A program made the translations under genes and the position numbers. Shown in pieces: positions 12,215 to 24,394 of a DNA stretch of 64,000 nt. This DNA comes from Aporrectodea caliginosa (Eukaryota; Annelida; Clitellata; Crassiclitellata; Lumbricidae). Under the pieces are notes generated by a model. The model made no database searches. It was not told the origin of the DNA and saw only the letters and a program-made list of their open reading frames with translations. The DNA lies in NCBI GenBank assembly GCA_020284085.1, contig JACEVL010000004.1, positions 633,307 through 697,306 on the forward strand. The letters run 5' to 3'. Each line of letters opens with the position of its first letter. The stretch's first letter is position 1.

Positions 12215-12395
12215 TTGGCCCATAGGAGCCGTTAATCCTATGTTTTGATCCACAGGGATTGTTCATTGTTTTGGTCAATAGGGGTCGTTCGTTTTGTGCT
12301 CAGCATAATAGGGACTGTTTTGTGGTTTGGTTCATTGTTGTTGTTTCGTGTTTGGACCAACAGGTGCTGTTTGGTGTTGTATTGGTCCTTTATGA
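12215..12395. repeat. Degenerate repeat with TTGTTTTGG-like motifs
   Basis: Four or five loosely repeated segments resemble ATAGGGRCYGTTYGTTTTG with spacing near 45 bases. Divergence is high and the origin is unknown. Confidence 0.4.
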
Positions 12396-12714
12396 GCAGA
12401 GAAGAGTTTATTACCTTTGAATAATTAGGACTCTATATTCTAAGTCGGGCTTGTCGTAACACAAATATAGAGTGAAAACTTTACCTGAACAATCACATAA
12501 TATTTTCCGAATAAATAAAATACTTCTATATGACAGCACCATATATGCAATTTAGTCCTACAGTACTCGTGGCATTGATTGTAGCATTCATGTTCAAATC
12601 ATCAATATTCGTTTATTCGTAGAGACATGACACAGACGAATTATTTTTCGTCTCATTGTTATTTGCTGAACGTATGTAGACCTACTAGGTCTGAACTTTG
12701 GACCTCTTAATACA

Positions 12715-13143
12715 ACTTTTCACGCAAGTCTCTGAAATGGTGGAGCTCAAGTTGTTTTTTGGTTCCATGAAGTTTCCATAGTCAAAAGTTTTGTTCTGTT
12801 CAACATCAACCAGTCATGCAGAATGAGCCAGAGAAAACCCAACTAAAATTTCACAAGGATCTGATCAAGCAGTTGGTTGGTAATGTCCGCAACACAGGCG
12901 TCCGTAGAGGCCGTCCATCAACTCAGGACTCAGCTGAACGTCTCAGCATGAAACCACACTTCATTGACCAATTAGAAGGTGGCAGATCAAAGGACTGTGC
13001 TGTTTTCAGCAACAGAAAAAAACACCTGGAGAAAGGGAAAAGACAGTCTACTACTGCGATACATGCTCCAGACATACTGGACTACACCCGAAAACCTGCT
13101 TCAAACTTTACCACACTAAGGTTGACTATAAAAAGTGAAACAA
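12715..13143 (+). pseudogene. piggyBac-like transposase, C-terminal relic
   Basis: Three frames together read like the C-terminus of a piggyBac-type transposase: LKWW, then EVSIVKSFVLFNINQS from about 12768, then KFHKDLIKQLV and a GRP basic patch. The cysteine-rich end is YYCDTCSRHTGLHPKTC followed by FKLYHTKVDY and a stop at about 13143. Frames change near 12840 and near 13045, so it is not translatable as one protein. The C-x-C-x-H arrangement followed by YHTK is typical of the family's terminal zinc-binding domain. The N-terminal and catalytic DDD parts are absent. No terminal repeats or TTAA site duplications were found. It is a decayed, truncated copy. Confidence 0.72.
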
Positions 13144-13809
13144 TGTAAGTGGATATTAGAAGCAACTGACATTGCTTTCAGTAGAATACATTCTAACTTT
13201 TCAAAACAAATATCTTGTTGTTCTTGACATAGGAAGTGCTGCAACAGTTATCTATCATATGTAGGCCTACATGTAATGTAATTTCGGCAAAAATATTAGG
13301 ATTTCTGTGGTAAGGCATGAAAATTTTAATGGATAGGAAAGGGTTATGTATTACACTTGCGCTGCTCCATCATGCATGTATGCTACAACAAAACATCTGC
13401 TTGCAATTTAGGCTAAGACAACCGAGATCGCTCAAATGTATTATGCAGATGCATCGATTCAGTGATAAGTTACTCCCATACAACTTCTATGTTTTGCAGA
13501 CCACACATACATAACTGAAAATATATTATTTATACAATTTGATGCTGCGCTTCCTTCATCTGCACTGGCAGATAGACTCATTATAGTTTTGCAAGCATGA
13601 TTGTAAGGTCAAACAGATGCCGGTTATCGATGACTTGTGCAGACAGTAACTGTTGCTACTAGTTAGAGAAAATTAAATACAGTTTCAAACAGCGTTATAC
13701 ATAATTTATATGAACAGTGAAATTAAAGCATGTGTTTCCCGACTGAATTTCTTGATCACAATTTAGATGTATGTAATTTGTAATTTGACGCATTGAAAGC
13801 CTAATTTGG
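13144..13809. other. No gene seen
   Basis: This is AT-rich spacer between the piggyBac relic and duplication unit 2. The short open frame at 13317-13514 has no recognisable domain. Confidence 0.4.
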
Positions 13810-14174
13810 AATACGGCACATCCACAAATAAATGCGTAAGGCCTAATTCGCTAAAACAAACACATTTTACCGTGGTCAATATAAATCCAGATCAAGTAGA
13901 CAAAACCTACAAGAACAGCGGTTTTCTCTGACCGTATTTACAAAACAGTGGAAAAATTAATCGAAGAAGATGCACTTACGGCGTGGGTTTGCCGGTGTAT
14001 TTCATCCGCTTTGGTCAATATATCTGGCCTAATTTGAAGATATGCCTGTCCGCTATAGAAACGTTATCGAGTAATTGGCCTAATACATTAGTAATAGGTC
14101 ATTTTCTTAATGAGCGTTCTTTCACCAAGTGCAAGATGCAGCAATCTCCGACTCAATAAATCAAATACACGAGA

Positions 14175-14990
14175 GATGGTAATTATGAGGAGGGGCCGTG
14201 CGGGCATCTTCGTCCCCCAGGTCATTCCCGAAGCCGAGAGAGTAGATTCAATCAAGGTCTTGGGGAATAACCCTCCGCTCTCCTAAGAATGACCTCCCAC
14301 GTGGACTCACTACTGTCAGCATCTTCGTCGTCCATAATTATGCCCTGGAGGTCTTGAGATCGTATGGCCTTCGCCCACCGTCATTGCATGTTGTTGCCAA
14401 GATGACAACCATTGCACAACTCATGTATGCCTATGGTGGGGCCTGCAACCGCCGAAGACAGAGGAAGAATCGAACAGCAGATAGCCAGGATGAACGCAGA
14501 GGCCTTATTAGCCTTGACCGCTGCGGAACTGGCGGATGCGGATGATGGTCGATTATTCGCGGCTATTAACGCAAATGAAAGCCATGTTCTGCATGGACTC
14601 TTTCCTCCAAACCGCCCCCGCCTCCCTTATGAACTAAGACCGAGGCCACACGGTTTCCTCCTCCCAACCAAGGACGATCGCAATTTCATCTCTCGTGTAT
14701 TATTTAAAAACATCTACTAAATACATTATCTCCAGTCTATACCTTATTGGTTACCTCATTCGTTGCCCTATATAACTATAACTTACATTACCACTAGCCT
14801 AATTCTCCTTTAGTAACTAACTGTTAGAGCTGAGATAATATTTGCTATCTCAACCCATTAAATGGGTTAAGTTAACATTTTAATAACTAACTGTCACAGC
14901 TCAGAGAATTCTTCCTACATGTTACTTGTTACAAGTTGCGACCTGTCAGCTTAATGTTGAGAATAAACGAAATTGATTGATTGATTGAAG
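14175..14990 (+). mobile_element. LINE 3' fragment with ORF2 C-terminus
   Basis: Broken frames read the tail of a CR1/jockey-group ORF2: GHSRSRESR-like VIPEAERVDSIKVLG, then MTTIAQLMYA, WWGACN, EDRGRIEQQI. The last frame is intact at its end (YELRPRPHGFLLPTKDDR, then NFISRVLFKNIY and a stop at 14720). The element ends with AATAAACGAAATTGATTGAT repeats near 14990. It interrupts duplication unit 2 just upstream of lectin gene 2 and is absent from unit 1, so it inserted after the duplication or was lost from copy 1. Confidence 0.75.
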
Positions 14991-14999
14991 TTGGTTAAC

Positions 15000-16756
15000 A
15001 GTTGCTCTTTTAAGCTAAGTCAATACAAAGAGCGTGCCATAAAAAGGGTGAGGGTGGATAATGCATGATATGTAATAGAGTGGGAAAAGAGAACAGCGTT
15101 TGCACATGTCTCATGCTACATGGTTTTCAATTTCAATTTTACACAGCCTAGACTTGTAGACCGCAGCCTATTATGTCGGCGATCTTCTAAAGTTGTCAAT
15201 TATCGCTCGGGATTCGAATTGTAGACTCTCCTGATTTTTGTAACGTAGCGCAAACTCAATGAATGACACAGTCTTTCCACTTTAATGCATTTATATTCGA
15301 ATCAAAAACAGTTCAGTTGACTATATAAAAGTTCAACACGCACAAATCTATATAGTCGCTATCTTCAGCAATAAGCAAGGACATTTGTAGGCCTATCTAA
15401 GAAAATCTACAACATTTTCGTGTGTTCCAGCATTGAATTGGCTACCTCACTATACAGGTATTAGATTGGCAAGTCCAGACATTCGCAGTGCGCACTGCGG
15501 AATTGTGCTGTGCGTGCATACAGGGAAATGAATAACGTGACATTGTAGAGTATTTGCTAGAATCGAATTGCGGCATAATATTAAGTCTATGCTACCGTTA
15601 TATTATAAGATGCGCTTGCTTAGGAAATCACACAGAAGCGATGGCCTGAGCCAGGCAATGCAGACCACCGCTGCTCAACGGTTTCCATACATCGCAGTTT
15701 GCTTTAGTAGTTCCTAGGTCTTTTCTAAATTAATCAATATTACCGTCAATAGTGCCGTACCGTCTCAGTTTCTTGCTTTTATGTCATGGCTATCTATTTC
15801 TCTTGTTTTTGTTTGCTTTCATATTTCTGTATATCTGTGTCTATGACTCTGTGTTCGCACGACCTTCTTTTTCTTCGCTTGTTTCAATGCGACCTATTCC
15901 TAGAAGATTATTATCATCTTCTGTGTGATTATGTTCTGCAGCGTTCGGCTGTTGTTCCGTTCGTCTATTCTAATTCCAAGTGCATCCATTTCTATTATTA
16001 AGAAAAGGAAACATAAAACAGAATAAAACTTCATCAAACGCTTATAGAATTCCTAAATATCAAACCCAATAGATTTGTTACAAAAACATTCTCTATGTCA
16101 CAATATTTTGTCTTATTGTAATCGTAAAGGCTAATTTATATAGCGCCTCTTCAGGAAAACTCAGCAAAGGTGCTCCCGACCTGCCTACACAAGACAACCA
16201 TATTGGTCCTCAACAATATATACAGTATGCTTTACCTTGTTACTCATACTTGTATATGGCAGGAAGACCCGGTAGACAATCGTTTGTCCTGTAATTTGTT
16301 GAAGTTTTTTTGAATGCATACAATTACGCTAGACATAATTTAGTTGCGAAATGTCAGAATGCCATTGGAAATATTGAGTTGCATAAGGTTAAAGGTAAAC
16401 AATCGCCATTCATGCACTGACCTGGCGATTAGAGGAAAATCCGGAGGCGGTGTTTTTCTACCATCTGCACGGAGTGATATGCGATGTGCTGCAATGCTAC
16501 ATTTGACTTTCACCAATTATTCTAATACTCAGTGTAACAGGGACCAGGACACTTTTACACATGTGCGAGAGCCGGCCAAGCGATACGTTTATTTACGCGT
16601 TATTCGTTTGCTGATCTGATAAATCTGTCGTTCTTAACGAACTCTAAAATCTTATAAGCTGGCCAATTTCTCGTTCAGAGATCCTAGATGATTTTATCTA
16701 CCATATGGATGTCTAGTTGCACAACATTCGCCGAATTGTCTGCACGTCTTACTAGA
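15000..16756. other. Insert-like sequence unique to unit 2
   Basis: Unit 1 runs straight from GTTAACAGTTGC (2967-2978) into GCAGAACGCTCC, but unit 2 has about 1.75 kb between these points. I see no protein homology. A minus-strand L2-type tail lies at 16128-16185, and a GCCGAATTGTCTGC motif near the right end resembles the array at 9488. Confidence 0.5.
16128..16185 (-). repeat. L2-type hairpin tail
   Basis: Minus strand: GGGAGCACCTTTGCTGAG and GAGGCGCTATATAAAT arms followed by AGCCTTTACGATTACAAT, a TTACGA-type tail like that at 44585-44618. Confidence 0.6.
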
Positions 16757-17009
16757 GCAGAACGCTCCACTGAAACGCACGTTTCTAGGAAGTGTAAGAT
16801 TACATGAGATAGGCCTGCAAAGACATATTTTCCTGTTGTTGAGGCTGTGATTACATTGGCAACACATTGTTACCATTGATTAAACAATAATAAAAGGAAT
16901 GGTGTATGGTTACGTTTGGCTAGCACAACCGTCAACCAGTAGCTCTCTAGACCTACAGAGCGCATGTAGGTGATACTTTCTTTAAGGTAAACCGTTGTAA
17001 AGGTGCGAT

Positions 17010-20000
17010 ATGAAGGTTCCAGATTCGTCGCTTTATTCCAGACTTGGACTAATAATTCGTTGTTTCGTGCTTCTGCTTCACGTTGCTTTGTCGTCGGGAA
17101 AGGCTGGAAGAGCGGACAGTCATTTCCAGGTGGCACAAGTTCCTAGCGAGACAGACCTGTGTGCCCTTGACCAACCAACGGAAGTTCTCTCAGAGAGATC
17201 TACCTTGAGATGTTCGGCAGCTTGTCATCGTGACGACGAATGCATGAACTTCAACTATATCGCATCAAACAAGAGTTGTCATCTCTTCTCATTCAGACCC
17301 AAGTGTTACGAACCAAGCACCCTGTGTCGCCACTATCAGGTAGTTACGACTAGGAAATTTACAACAATGGCAACTTCATCGTTCTGTGCATTTGTGCATT
17401 CTGAACATTTATATAGCGCTGCTACTACACATGTTTTTCTAGTTTATTATAAAAACCACTATATTTTATACAGTACAGAAATGTATATCGAAGATTTCGT
17501 GATCAAAAGAGCTTCTATCACATTAGAACCGAATCTCTTAGCCGTGATTCTTGAGCAACGTTGTCCTTCAGTTGCAACGCTTCTAATCTAATCTGTCTAA
17601 TATAAGCCAATCTAATCTAAACTTATCTAACCTAATCTAATAAAATCTATTCAACTCTAATATATTCTATTCTAATCTTATTTATTCTAATCTATTCTAA
17701 TCAATTCTGATTTAATCTAATCAATTATATGAAACTGTCATCCTCCACCTACGATAATTATTTGGGACCCCAGGTAGCAGGACTTGTCCCTTTTGAGTTT
17801 CCCATTAGGAGCCCAACCGGGAATGATCCGTGTTTGTACGATTTCATTGTGTTTCTTGTCTGTATGATATTAATGTAAATTTTTGTCTGTAACGTTCTTG
17901 TACGGTTGTCTCTTAATAAACAGTTTTTGATTTGAATTAATTTGAATCTATTCTACCTAATTTAATCTTATCTATTCTGATATATTCTAATTTATTCTAA
18001 TCTAATCTAATCCAATCTAATAACTTTTATGTATTCGTCTTCATAAAGCACAACCTATCAACTGATGTTCGCTTCAAATGAGACTGTTGTCAAAGTCATG
18101 ATCCATTAGAGGAGCCATGGTCGAAATCCAATAAGTCAGAGAAACCAGAAGTCGAGATCATAGGGAGGATAAATAGTGGTAGGCCCTAATGGAGGGGTAA
18201 ATAATGGTAATGGATGGGTAAATACTGGTAATGGAGGGGTAAATAGTGGTAATGGATGGCTAAATAGTGGTAGACCCTAATTGTGGGTTAAATAGTGGTA
18301 ATGAAGGTATAAATAGTGGTAGACCCTATTTGAGGGGTAAATAGTGGAATGAATAATTAGCCGTAATGGTGGGGTAAACAGAATCTATCTAGCACAGTAG
18401 AAACTATTGCATGGAATAGCCTCCATTGCTTTGTAACAGTTAAAATCTCGATCCATTGTAAATTGCTGCGTTATGACAGCATTTTTCTGTTTAATAAACG
18501 AATATACAACAATATAATATTATATACTGTAGTGTAAACACGAGCGAGCCCAACACAGAACCTTAAACTACAATGTAAATCTATGGCTAGGATTTTGGCA
18601 AATTTATAGCATCGTGGGCTGAATGATTGCACGGTATCTTTGTGCATGCTGCGCGGACGCCGGACGGTACCAGGTTTCCTAATAACGACACTAACCCTAA
18701 CCCTGACCCTAACCGACACTCAGGATGCCAGTAAACTTAGGCACTATATCCTTCAGCCCACGATACTATAAGCTGGCGAGGATTTTAATTTCGAAGACGC
18801 TCTTAAAAGTCTACAGAGTTGAAAGCAAACCCACTATTGGCCTTACATGGTAACACTCATTACTCATAAGGTCCGACCGTCCTGCGTATAGGCTATCATT
18901 CTGCTGCTCCTGTTACCTCAACAGAACATGCTCTCATTTAATAAGTTGCTTTAATTCTCTTCTTTAGCCGTAGCTTGGCTGGGAGCACCTCTGGGTAGGT
19001 TCAACTAGAGGAGCTATATAAATTATCGGAATGAATTAATGTATTCTGCGTTCTGAATCACATTGTGTTGTGTAGCCTAGTGGATGAGAGAAGACAGTTA
19101 GACGATGCAACACATTTCAAAATTACATCAGCGTACCGGGATTCGAACCCGCGTCGTAGAGGTGAAACGTCGACTTAATAGCCATATCCAGTTTGGCTGA
19201 TTGTGGCTTCGACCACTGCATTGGATTTATTGTTGAGGTTTCTGATGTTTAACGTACCAACTCAACGACTAATCAGTGTATGGCCGCCACCGTACGCAAC
19301 GCTTGGAGTCAGTGCTGGTTGCCCGTCTATGATGTTGCACCAACTGCAGCTTTCAAAGCGCGTGCAAATTGTCCCTGCGATGTTAAGTTTCTCGGCGTAT
19401 TCTGCTAAAGGGATGGTTTGACGAAATTTAAGAAGAGTTTTTGCAGGTTTCAAGGCAAACAAAAAATCTGTAAGCTTGTAGGCCTACACTGATTACAATA
19501 ATTAATTAGCAACTATGGATATTCAAATGACGCGTTTATGTTTTCTTATATTTCAGATGCAATCCGAACAACCAAGCATAGGTTTGATATTATATATTTA
19601 TGGTCAATCCTTTTCATGTTCATAATGAATTTTAATAGCGTTTAGTCTAGGATAGGGTAGGACTTTGTTTATAGATTCTCTCGTACAACTGTAAATATAT
19701 ATCTAATTGCAATTACAATTGCAACCTAAATTTACATTACCAATGTGTAGCACTTGTTCTACCCAATTTATCAATCAATCAATCAATCAACTTTATTTAT
19801 TGTTTATCATAGAACGTAACATTGTAATAACATGAGAGCATTAACCCATTTCAAATAAGTTACGTGTTTATGTCTTGAGGCATACCGGTTGAAAACTGTT
19901 CGATACCCTATACCTACAACATGCAGCTGTATAACAGTTGTGTGGCCAACTTGACGGGCGTTCCCTGCAACTTTGGATGCCTTACAAGAAATCGAACTGT

Positions 20001-23000
20001 GGTCACTTGCCAAAGACAAGACAGTAAGCAGAGCTATGATTTTTTCCATACCGGTAATTATGTACAATATTTGTTGTCTTAATGTGTTTGTATGTATCTA
20101 TGCATGTGTATATGTACATACTTGTGCATGCATAAATTTATGCATATGTGTATAATATAGACACTTATTATGGCGCCTTTTAGGCACATCACAAACGGAA
20201 AGCGCTGTTCTCGGTCGTCTGATTATCAATATTCGTTTATGATAATTAGTTCATCTGCAAGCAAATAATCTTATATATAAAGCAAAGCTGTCCTTCCGTG
20301 ACACGGCTAAAGGCGCCGAAACGTAATGGTCTAGAGTTATGAAAATTATACAAACCCTTTTTAAAAGCAGGCGTAGTTTAACGCGACTATTTTCAGCTCG
20401 CAGTTTACTTTAAATGCCGATATATAGACATTTTAGGTCCTATCTCCTACCTCAATACCGACGGCCATTTCTCTGACGTCACATGCACATGACGTCACAT
20501 GCAAATCAGGAGCTTTTGTCAAATAACACTTTTTGCCTTGAAAAATTTCGAGCGATAATGGAACAATGCTGAGCTCAACGAGGTAATAGAACAACGGTCG
20601 AACTTCGTCTATTATATTTAGCCCGGGGAACAAATAATACGCCTATAATAGAAAATAGGTTATAGAAAAACGGCCGAGTCTGTTATAATTATTTAGCCCG
20701 TGGAACAAATAATACGCCTATACAAGGTAGAGATAATATCGTTTCCGTTCACATATATGGACATGTGTCCATATATTTGAAGCCCATCATCAAATATAGT
20801 AAGTAAGTAAGTAGCCTTTATTTGCAGCCGTCACAAATTACGCCTGGGGAAAACCCGGGCGAACGCCGGGTAAAAAACTGTTAGTAGGCCTATTTAGATA
20901 ATTCGAAATGTCAGCACTGGTTGTCTCTTGCATGCACGAAAAGGAGTTCCATCGAAACAGTTTGTGCTTACTATGACTAAGGACAGTTGTAAAATGATAC
21001 AAAATACTAGGGTAACGATTACAATTACTATTACGACGACGACGGTGTTGGTGGCGGTGGCAGTGTTGGTGGTTGTTGGTGCTGTTGGTGTTTGGTGTTG
21101 TTGTTGTTGTTGTTGTTGGTCGTGGTGGTGGTCGTTGGTTGTTGGTAGTGTTGGTGGTGTTTGTGGTGGTGGTGATGTTGGTTTGTTGGTGGTGGATGGT
21201 GTTGGCAGTGGCGGCGCCAGGATTTCCGGTTTGGGGGGGCTATAGCCCTAAGCCCTTCTTCTTTTCTCCCCTCCCTCTTTTCCCCTTCCTGTACCTCCAT
21301 CCAGAGGCGCAACCACGGTCCAGAAGTTGGGGGACCTAATAGAATGTCTGAGGGGGATTGCGAGCGCCGAAGGCGCGAAGCTGCGATTGCCGAAGGCAAG
21401 AAGCCCCTAACGACTAGGGGGGTATGGGGGAGCGTCGTAAGCTCCCCCATCGGGGTCTGGGGCGGAGCCCCAGAAGCTGACGCAATTTTGAGCATTTCAT
21501 GCCAAATGCAGTACATTTTGGGCTCTAATTTACCTCAAATTTTTCACCGATGATTTCGATATAAAAGTACCTAAACCATCTAGATATGTGAAAAATATGA
21601 CTTTATTATATGAATAAACTGAGATTTTAGGTTTTAGAAGAATACCACTCGCAGTCTCAGAAGTAAAATTGAAATGTCCTCCTAGGCTTCTACCGCGAGC
21701 CTTAGTAGAATTTTAAAGCGTGATAAGTAGGCTACAGGTTTAGAGTGAAATTATACAGCAACATCCTGCACTGAATTCTTATAGACTCAGTTGAGTTTAG
21801 CGGCTTTAGCCTTACTCTGTATTCTATCGGACAGGTCCAGCGATTTATAGGGGACGGACCTACTAGAACGTTCGAGTGGGGAAATTGCGAGTGCGGAAGG
21901 TGCACGTACAGCCGCGATTGCGGAAAGCAAGAAGCCCTTAACGACTATAGGGATACGGGGATCGTCGTAAGCTCCGCCAACGGGGTCTGTGGCGGAGCCC
22001 CAGACGACGACGCAATTTTGAGCATTTAATACCAAATGGAGTGCATTTTGGGCTCTTGTTTACCTCAAACTTTTCAAAAGTTGGGGGCACCGTCCAAGCC
22101 TGCCCGAAAGTTGGGGGACGCGTCCTACGGGTCCCATAGGGTGGTTGCGCCTATGCCTCCATCCCTTCCCTCTTCTATACCCGACACAAAACCTGCAGAC
22201 AATGGAATCAATATACTGTACAGAAGTTTGAGCTCTATCACAAGAAAATCTTTAAGATGTTCCCAAATTACTTCTTTCATAGACCCTTACAGCTGTTACT
22301 GGGCATTGATTTGAAACAGGTTCTTGCAAGTTTTACTATTCTCCACTTAGACTGATTGAAAACTATACAATAAACACGTTAAATCCTAATGTTTATTTCC
22401 TTGTAAAGCACAAATTTAATGTACATAAGCGACATAAAATCCCTAACAAGTTATTAGGCCTACAGCATTTTGCTACAGGAAAACTTTCAAACATGAATTT
22501 ATTTGAACTGCAACTATGCCTCCTGTACAAACAACATGATGACAAACTTACATTCCCAATCACACTTTTTGTGTCTGAAATACTTCATGTTGGAATAAAG
22601 CCATCATGCAATACTACACCAAACCCATTAAAACATCAACATCATGAAGTTGAAAACACTTTACTTAAGAATTATTATCCATGGCAACACTTGGAAATTC
22701 TAGAAAAATAAAAATATAACAACAAGTTTTTGAAAGAAACTTAAGGAAAACTTCGTAAATCTATAGCAGAAACCCCAAGAAAATAATTAATTAAATATTG
22801 ATCGCATTAATCTGTTTCCCGCAATCCCGCTATTAGGCCCTTTTGCTTTTAGAACGGAAGTGAGTCAGTCACGCACTCAAGCAACCATAATAATTATAAG
22901 AAAGAGGTCGTTGAACGCAACTGAAACCGTAAAGTCAGTTAGAATGTAATCGGTTAAGATTAAAATAGGTCCTGTGAGTCTGTGCATCATAATCAAGTAA

Positions 23001-23962
23001 TATAATTGCCTCACTGCCCGAGATAGTTGATGATTTCGTTGCCGTTGGTCACTGTTCAGTTGGCTTATTATGAAGTAAGCATTGGCAGAGATTTCCCACT
23101 TTTTGTTTGGGGGGGGCTGAGCCGCAGTTAGGGGGGCTAAGCCCCCCCTAGCCCCCCCCTGGCGCCGCCACTGGGTGTTGGTGGTGGCGGTCCTCCTGGA
23201 CGAGACATCGGTCAGTGTCATGGACATGAGCTTTTTTAATGTCTATTAAACTGGTCCAGAATAGTAGAAGTCCTTTATGATGAATCAAATTTGTCAAAGT
23301 TTATTGAATTTCAATATGCTAATGTTTTGTGGTCAGGAAACTTTACTGCTGTTTACGTTCAAGTAAACGTCACGATCCCCAATATCGGTGGATCGACTCC
23401 GCTGAGGTCCATCAACAACTGGATCGTCATCCAGCAGAGAGTCGATGGAAGCCTGAACTTCACCCGTATATGGTCCGACTACAAGGCTGGCTTTGGCAAC
23501 ATCTTCAGCAACTTTTGGCTGGGCCTGGAAAAGATGCACCAGCTGACATCCAGCTCTCGTTACCGACTTCGTGTTGAGTTGCAGTCGTTGGACAACGGGA
23601 AGTGGTTCTCGGCTGAGTACGAGTCGTTCCTCATCGACTCCGAGGTCAAAGGTTACGCTTTGAACGTGTCCGGTTACGTGGGAGATGCAGGAGACGCCCT
23701 GCAGAACTCCCAGAACTGCTCCGGTACCTGCTATCACAATGGACATAAGTTCTCCACAATCGATGCCGACAACGATGGTTTGGGAAATTTCGACTGTGCC
23801 AAGCTCAGAGGCGGCGGTGGTTGGTGGTACGATGGCTGCTCCTACTGTAACCTCAACAATCCCACTGATAACACCAGATTCTACTGGTTGACGATCTCAG
23901 ATCTCGGGCTTGCGTCCTTAGGCCAGCTGAAGACGTGTAAAATGATGATCAAGACCGTCTAG
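17010..23962 (+). CDS. Secreted fibrinogen-related lectin, gene 2 (four exons)
   Basis: Proposed exons are 17010-17339, 19557-19581, 19880-20023 and 23337-23962, with the same phases (0, 1, 1) as gene 1 and exons 2-4 of identical length; the product is about 374 residues. Order: signal peptide (IRCFVLLLHVALSS), PAN/apple-like domain, short linker, sushi-like five-cysteine segment, fibrinogen C-terminal domain (WIVIQQRVDGS, YRLRVEL, DADNDG, GGWWYDGC, CNLN; stop at 23962). Four extra residues follow the start relative to gene 1. The calcium-site motif DADNDG is closer to the family consensus than gene 1's DVDNDC. Intron 3 is swollen by Helentron-like and nested hAT-like insertions, yet every exon stays open, so the gene is probably functional. 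Role as an innate pattern-recognition lectin is family knowledge, not shown here. Confidence 0.82.
17585..18020. repeat. TCTAA pentanucleotide array, copy 2
   Basis: Paralogue of the array at 3810-4560, interrupted by the same LINE 3' remnant at 17730-17940. Confidence 0.85.
17730..17940 (+). mobile_element. LINE 3' end remnant, copy 2
   Basis: Paralogue of 3930-4138, with the same GGTAGCAGGACT and TTTTTGATTTGAATT end. It was carried along in the gene duplication. Confidence 0.5.
18165..18375. repeat. Minisatellite, copy 2
   Basis: Units like GGGTAAATAGTGGTAATGGA, with some GTAGACCCTAAT variants. Paralogue of 4690-4945. The array has fewer and more diverged units here. Confidence 0.85.
18955..19036 (+). 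repeat. L2-type tail, copy 2
   Basis: Paralogue of 5325-5412, with GGGAGCACCTCTGGGTAGG and GGAGCTATATAAATT arms. The right arm is eroded. Confidence 0.6.
19128..19202 (-). repeat. tRNA-derived SINE relic, copy 2
   Basis: Paralogue of 5515-5592. The B box GGGTTCGAATCCCGG is intact on the minus strand; the A-box region is degraded (TGGCTATTAAG). Confidence 0.45.
20258..20760 (+). mobile_element. Helitron/Helentron-like block in intron 3
   Basis: Starts with TTATATATAAAGCAAAGCTG and TCCTTCCGT, then CGACTATTTTCAGCT and CATTTTAGGTC. The same order occurs at 34310-34600, where a Helentron-like 3' end is also present. It is missing from the paralogous intron of gene 1. The 3' end is not clear, so the boundary is approximate. 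Confidence 0.4.
20474..20506. promoter_or_regulatory. Paired CRE palindromes next to an octamer motif
   Basis: Two perfect TGACGTCA sites (20474-20481 and 20490-20497), 16 bases apart start to start, are followed by ATGCAAAT (20499-20506). These are known CREB/ATF and POU binding motifs. They lie inside the inserted block in intron 3 of gene 2, so any regulatory role is speculative. Confidence 0.35.
20805..20890 (-). mobile_element. LINE 3' end fragment with TTAC tail
   Basis: Minus strand: GTTTTCCCCAGGCG, then GACGGCTGCAAATAAAGGCT and (ACTT)n. This looks like the 3' terminus and microsatellite tail of a LINE. A similar (ACTT)n terminus is at 32425-32470. Confidence 0.45.
21206..23173. mobile_element. 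hAT-like non-autonomous element (outer)
   Basis: Terminal inverted repeats are CAGTGGCGGCGCCAGG on the left and its exact complement on the right, each followed by G-rich/C-rich subterminal runs. GGTGTTGG flanks both ends (21198-21205 and 23174-23181), an 8-base duplication as expected for hAT. The site is itself GGTGTT-rich, but the paralogous intron of gene 1 is uninterrupted here, which confirms insertion. No transposase motif is visible. A second element (21302-22155) is nested inside. Confidence 0.8.
21302..22155. mobile_element. hAT-like element nested in the outer one
   Basis: Ends are CAGAGGCGCAACCA and the complement of CATAGGCGCAACCA, flanked by CCTCCATC on both sides (21294-21301 and 22156-22163). 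Inside, a segment of about 220 bases is directly repeated (about 21325-21550 and 21850-22080), sharing GGGTCTGGGGCGGAGCCCCA. There is no transposase homology. Confidence 0.78.
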
Positions 23963-24388
23963 GACTATGACGAAGATGCAGAAAGATTGCTGTCACGCAC
24001 TTTTTGAAGCAGCTCGAAGCAAAATTCTTAGCCAAACGACAGCTGCATAATTATGTAGCCGACTAGATTTGAGATAAACTGTGATGTCGGTGCAGTTTTC
24101 GACTTTTTGCTTTTTGTTATAGTACTGCTTAGACGTGGAGCAGAGGAAGCTACTGACCATGGTATCGATACGGATGTTTTTGGCTCTGCGTCTATTGACT
24201 ATTTAATGTGCAATTAATTTGATTAATAGTCGTTTACACTGAAGTATAAAAAGAGTCTAGATGTTCATCACAAAAATAACATTTAAATACTGCTTAGTTG
24301 CAAATTATATTAAAATAGACGCAAGCTAAACCGAGTAAAGGTTTTGCAGTGCTGACTCTATGAATGGTCAACTTAATAAAACCTCATA

Positions 24389-24394
24389 AATAAA
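24389..24394 (+). other. Candidate poly(A) signal, lectin gene 2
   Basis: AATAAA about 430 bases after the stop codon, conserved with 8038-8043. Another AATAAA lies at 24375-24380. Confidence 0.5.

Noticed and set aside
18690..18718. Telomere-like CTAACCCTAACCC run
   Set aside because: Only about four imperfect units within an intron. Not enough to claim an interstitial telomere.
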